A stretch of DNA of 64,000 nt from Janthinobacterium sp. TND4EL3 (GTDB lineage Bacteria; Pseudomonadota; Gammaproteobacteria; Burkholderiales; Burkholderiaceae_D). The notes beneath the pieces are model-generated. The model was not told the origin of the DNA and made no database searches. It saw only the letters and a program-made list of their open reading frames with translations. The translations under genes and the position numbers were made by a program. The stretch covers positions 62,001 to 126,000 of the forward strand of contig NZ_FTMV01000006.1 of NCBI RefSeq assembly GCF_900156175.1, written 5' to 3'. Of the stretch, positions 63,447 through 64,000 are shown in pieces (the first letter of the stretch is position 1; the number at the start of each line of letters is the position of its first letter).

Positions 63447-64000
63447 ATGAGCCACCCTACCGCCTTCTCCGGCAGCCTGTTCGTCGTTGCCGCGCCATCG
63501 GGCGCCGGCAAATCGACACTGGTCAATGCATTGCTGGCGCAAGAGCCCGGCATCAAGCTGTCGATCTCGACCACCACGCGCGCGCCCCGTCCGGGCGAGC
63601 AGCATGGCCGCGAGTACTATTTCACCACGGCGGAAGACTTTGTCGCGCGCGCCGACCAGGGCGAGTTCCTGGAATGGGCGGAAGTGCATGGCAATTACTA
63701 CGGCACGTCGCGCATCATGGTGGAGCAGCAGATGCTGGCCGGCACCGACATCCTGCTGGAAATCGACTGGCAGGGCGCGCGCCAGGTGCGCAAGCAATTC
63801 CCGCGCGCGGCCGGCATTTTCATCCTGCCGCCATCGATCGATGCGCTGGAAGAACGCCTGAACAAGCGCGGCCAGGACGAGCCGCATGTGATCACGCGCC
63901 GCCTGCTGGCGGCCGGCGGCGAAATCGCACACGCTCCCGAGTTCGAGTATGTTATTATCAATGAAGAGTTTACGGTCGCTTTGTCCGAACTGAGCGCGAT
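63447..64000 (+). CDS. gmk: Guanylate kinase (partial, cut by window end)
   Basis: The first 184 residues of guanylate kinase, which makes GDP from GMP. P-loop [21 protein letters not shown]-binding [19 protein letters not shown] and the lid region TRRLLAA are present, and the frame is still open at the right edge (YVIINEEF reached). A full-length protein would need about 20 more residues. yicC-gmk proximity is common; rpoZ is expected next. Confidence 0.96.
   Translation, partial: MSHPTAFSGSLFVVAAPSGAGKSTLVNALLAQEPGIKLSISTTTRAPRPGEQHGREYYFTTAEDFVARADQGEFLEWAEVHGNYYGTSRIMVEQQMLAGTDILLEIDWQGARQVRKQFPRAAGIFILPPSIDALEERLNKRGQDEPHVITRRLLAAGGEIAHAPEFEYVIINEEFTVALSELSA

Overview
The window is high-GC chromosomal DNA with dense, leading-strand-like gene packing. 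ArgA, HrpA, KdsA, RpiA, the edd-eda/pgi/zwf/hexR set, HemW-RdgB-Rph and YicC-Gmk all look betaproteobacterial. The combination with a Tad pilus cluster, a free-standing imuA-imuB pair and a CheV protein best fits the Oxalobacteraceae (Janthinobacterium/Massilia/Duganella-like). That placement is an inference from protein character and gene order; no database search was possible. I saw no tRNA, rRNA, CRISPR array, prophage or intact insertion sequence.

Left part (1-12134): mixed housekeeping and accessory genes. It holds an alpha/beta hydrolase, a glutathione S-transferase, an exported S41 peptidase, the SOS mutasome accessory genes imuA-imuB behind a clear LexA box, a putative Na+/H+ antiporter, and a two-gene unit of an MdfA-like drug pump and a 677-residue fusion of a clostridial-toxin-type (GT44-like) glycosyltransferase to a GNAT acetyltransferase. 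A PHA-depolymerase-type esterase follows. A 162-bp foldback element (12170-12331) lies in the divergent promoter region between the esterase and a PRC-barrel gene, and a REP-like pair of hairpins follows that gene.

Middle part (13172-26237): hrpA/argA divergent pair, kdsA, the Fe(II)-trafficking protein gene yggX, a DUF-type membrane protein, rpiA. Then come two signalling units: a translationally coupled CheY-like/CheC-like/PAS-GGDEF trio, and a membrane histidine kinase with a NarL-type regulator that directly precedes the pilus cluster and may control it.

Tad/Flp pilus locus (about 26345-41789), all on the plus strand and mostly overlapping or a few bases apart: a degenerate pilin-like protein, two Flp pilins (one too short for ordinary ORF lists), a PAP2-type membrane phosphatase, the prepilin peptidase (TadV/CpaA), an isoprenylcysteine-methyltransferase-like membrane protein, an AAA ATPase, CpaB, the secretin CpaC, a lipoprotein, a TadG-like and two TadE-like pseudopilins, CpaE, the CpaF motor ATPase, TadB, TadC, and a TadD-like TPR lipoprotein carrying a LytR_C-type domain.

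Central carbon block (42371-52810): edd-eda, pgi, an SMP-30-type lactonase, cheV (an intruder by function), zwf, hexR and tal. Four near-identical 15-bp pseudopalindromes occur in front of edd, pgi and zwf and are the likely HexR operators, so the block looks like a self-regulated Entner-Doudoroff/pentose-phosphate regulon.

Right part (53020-64000): secreted lipoprotein, patatin-like lipase, Tar-type chemoreceptor, an IS1595-type transposase remnant, a transglutaminase-like/TPR lipoprotein, hemW-rdgB, rph, then yicC, a small exported protein, a DoxX-family protein and the start of gmk, which runs off the window.
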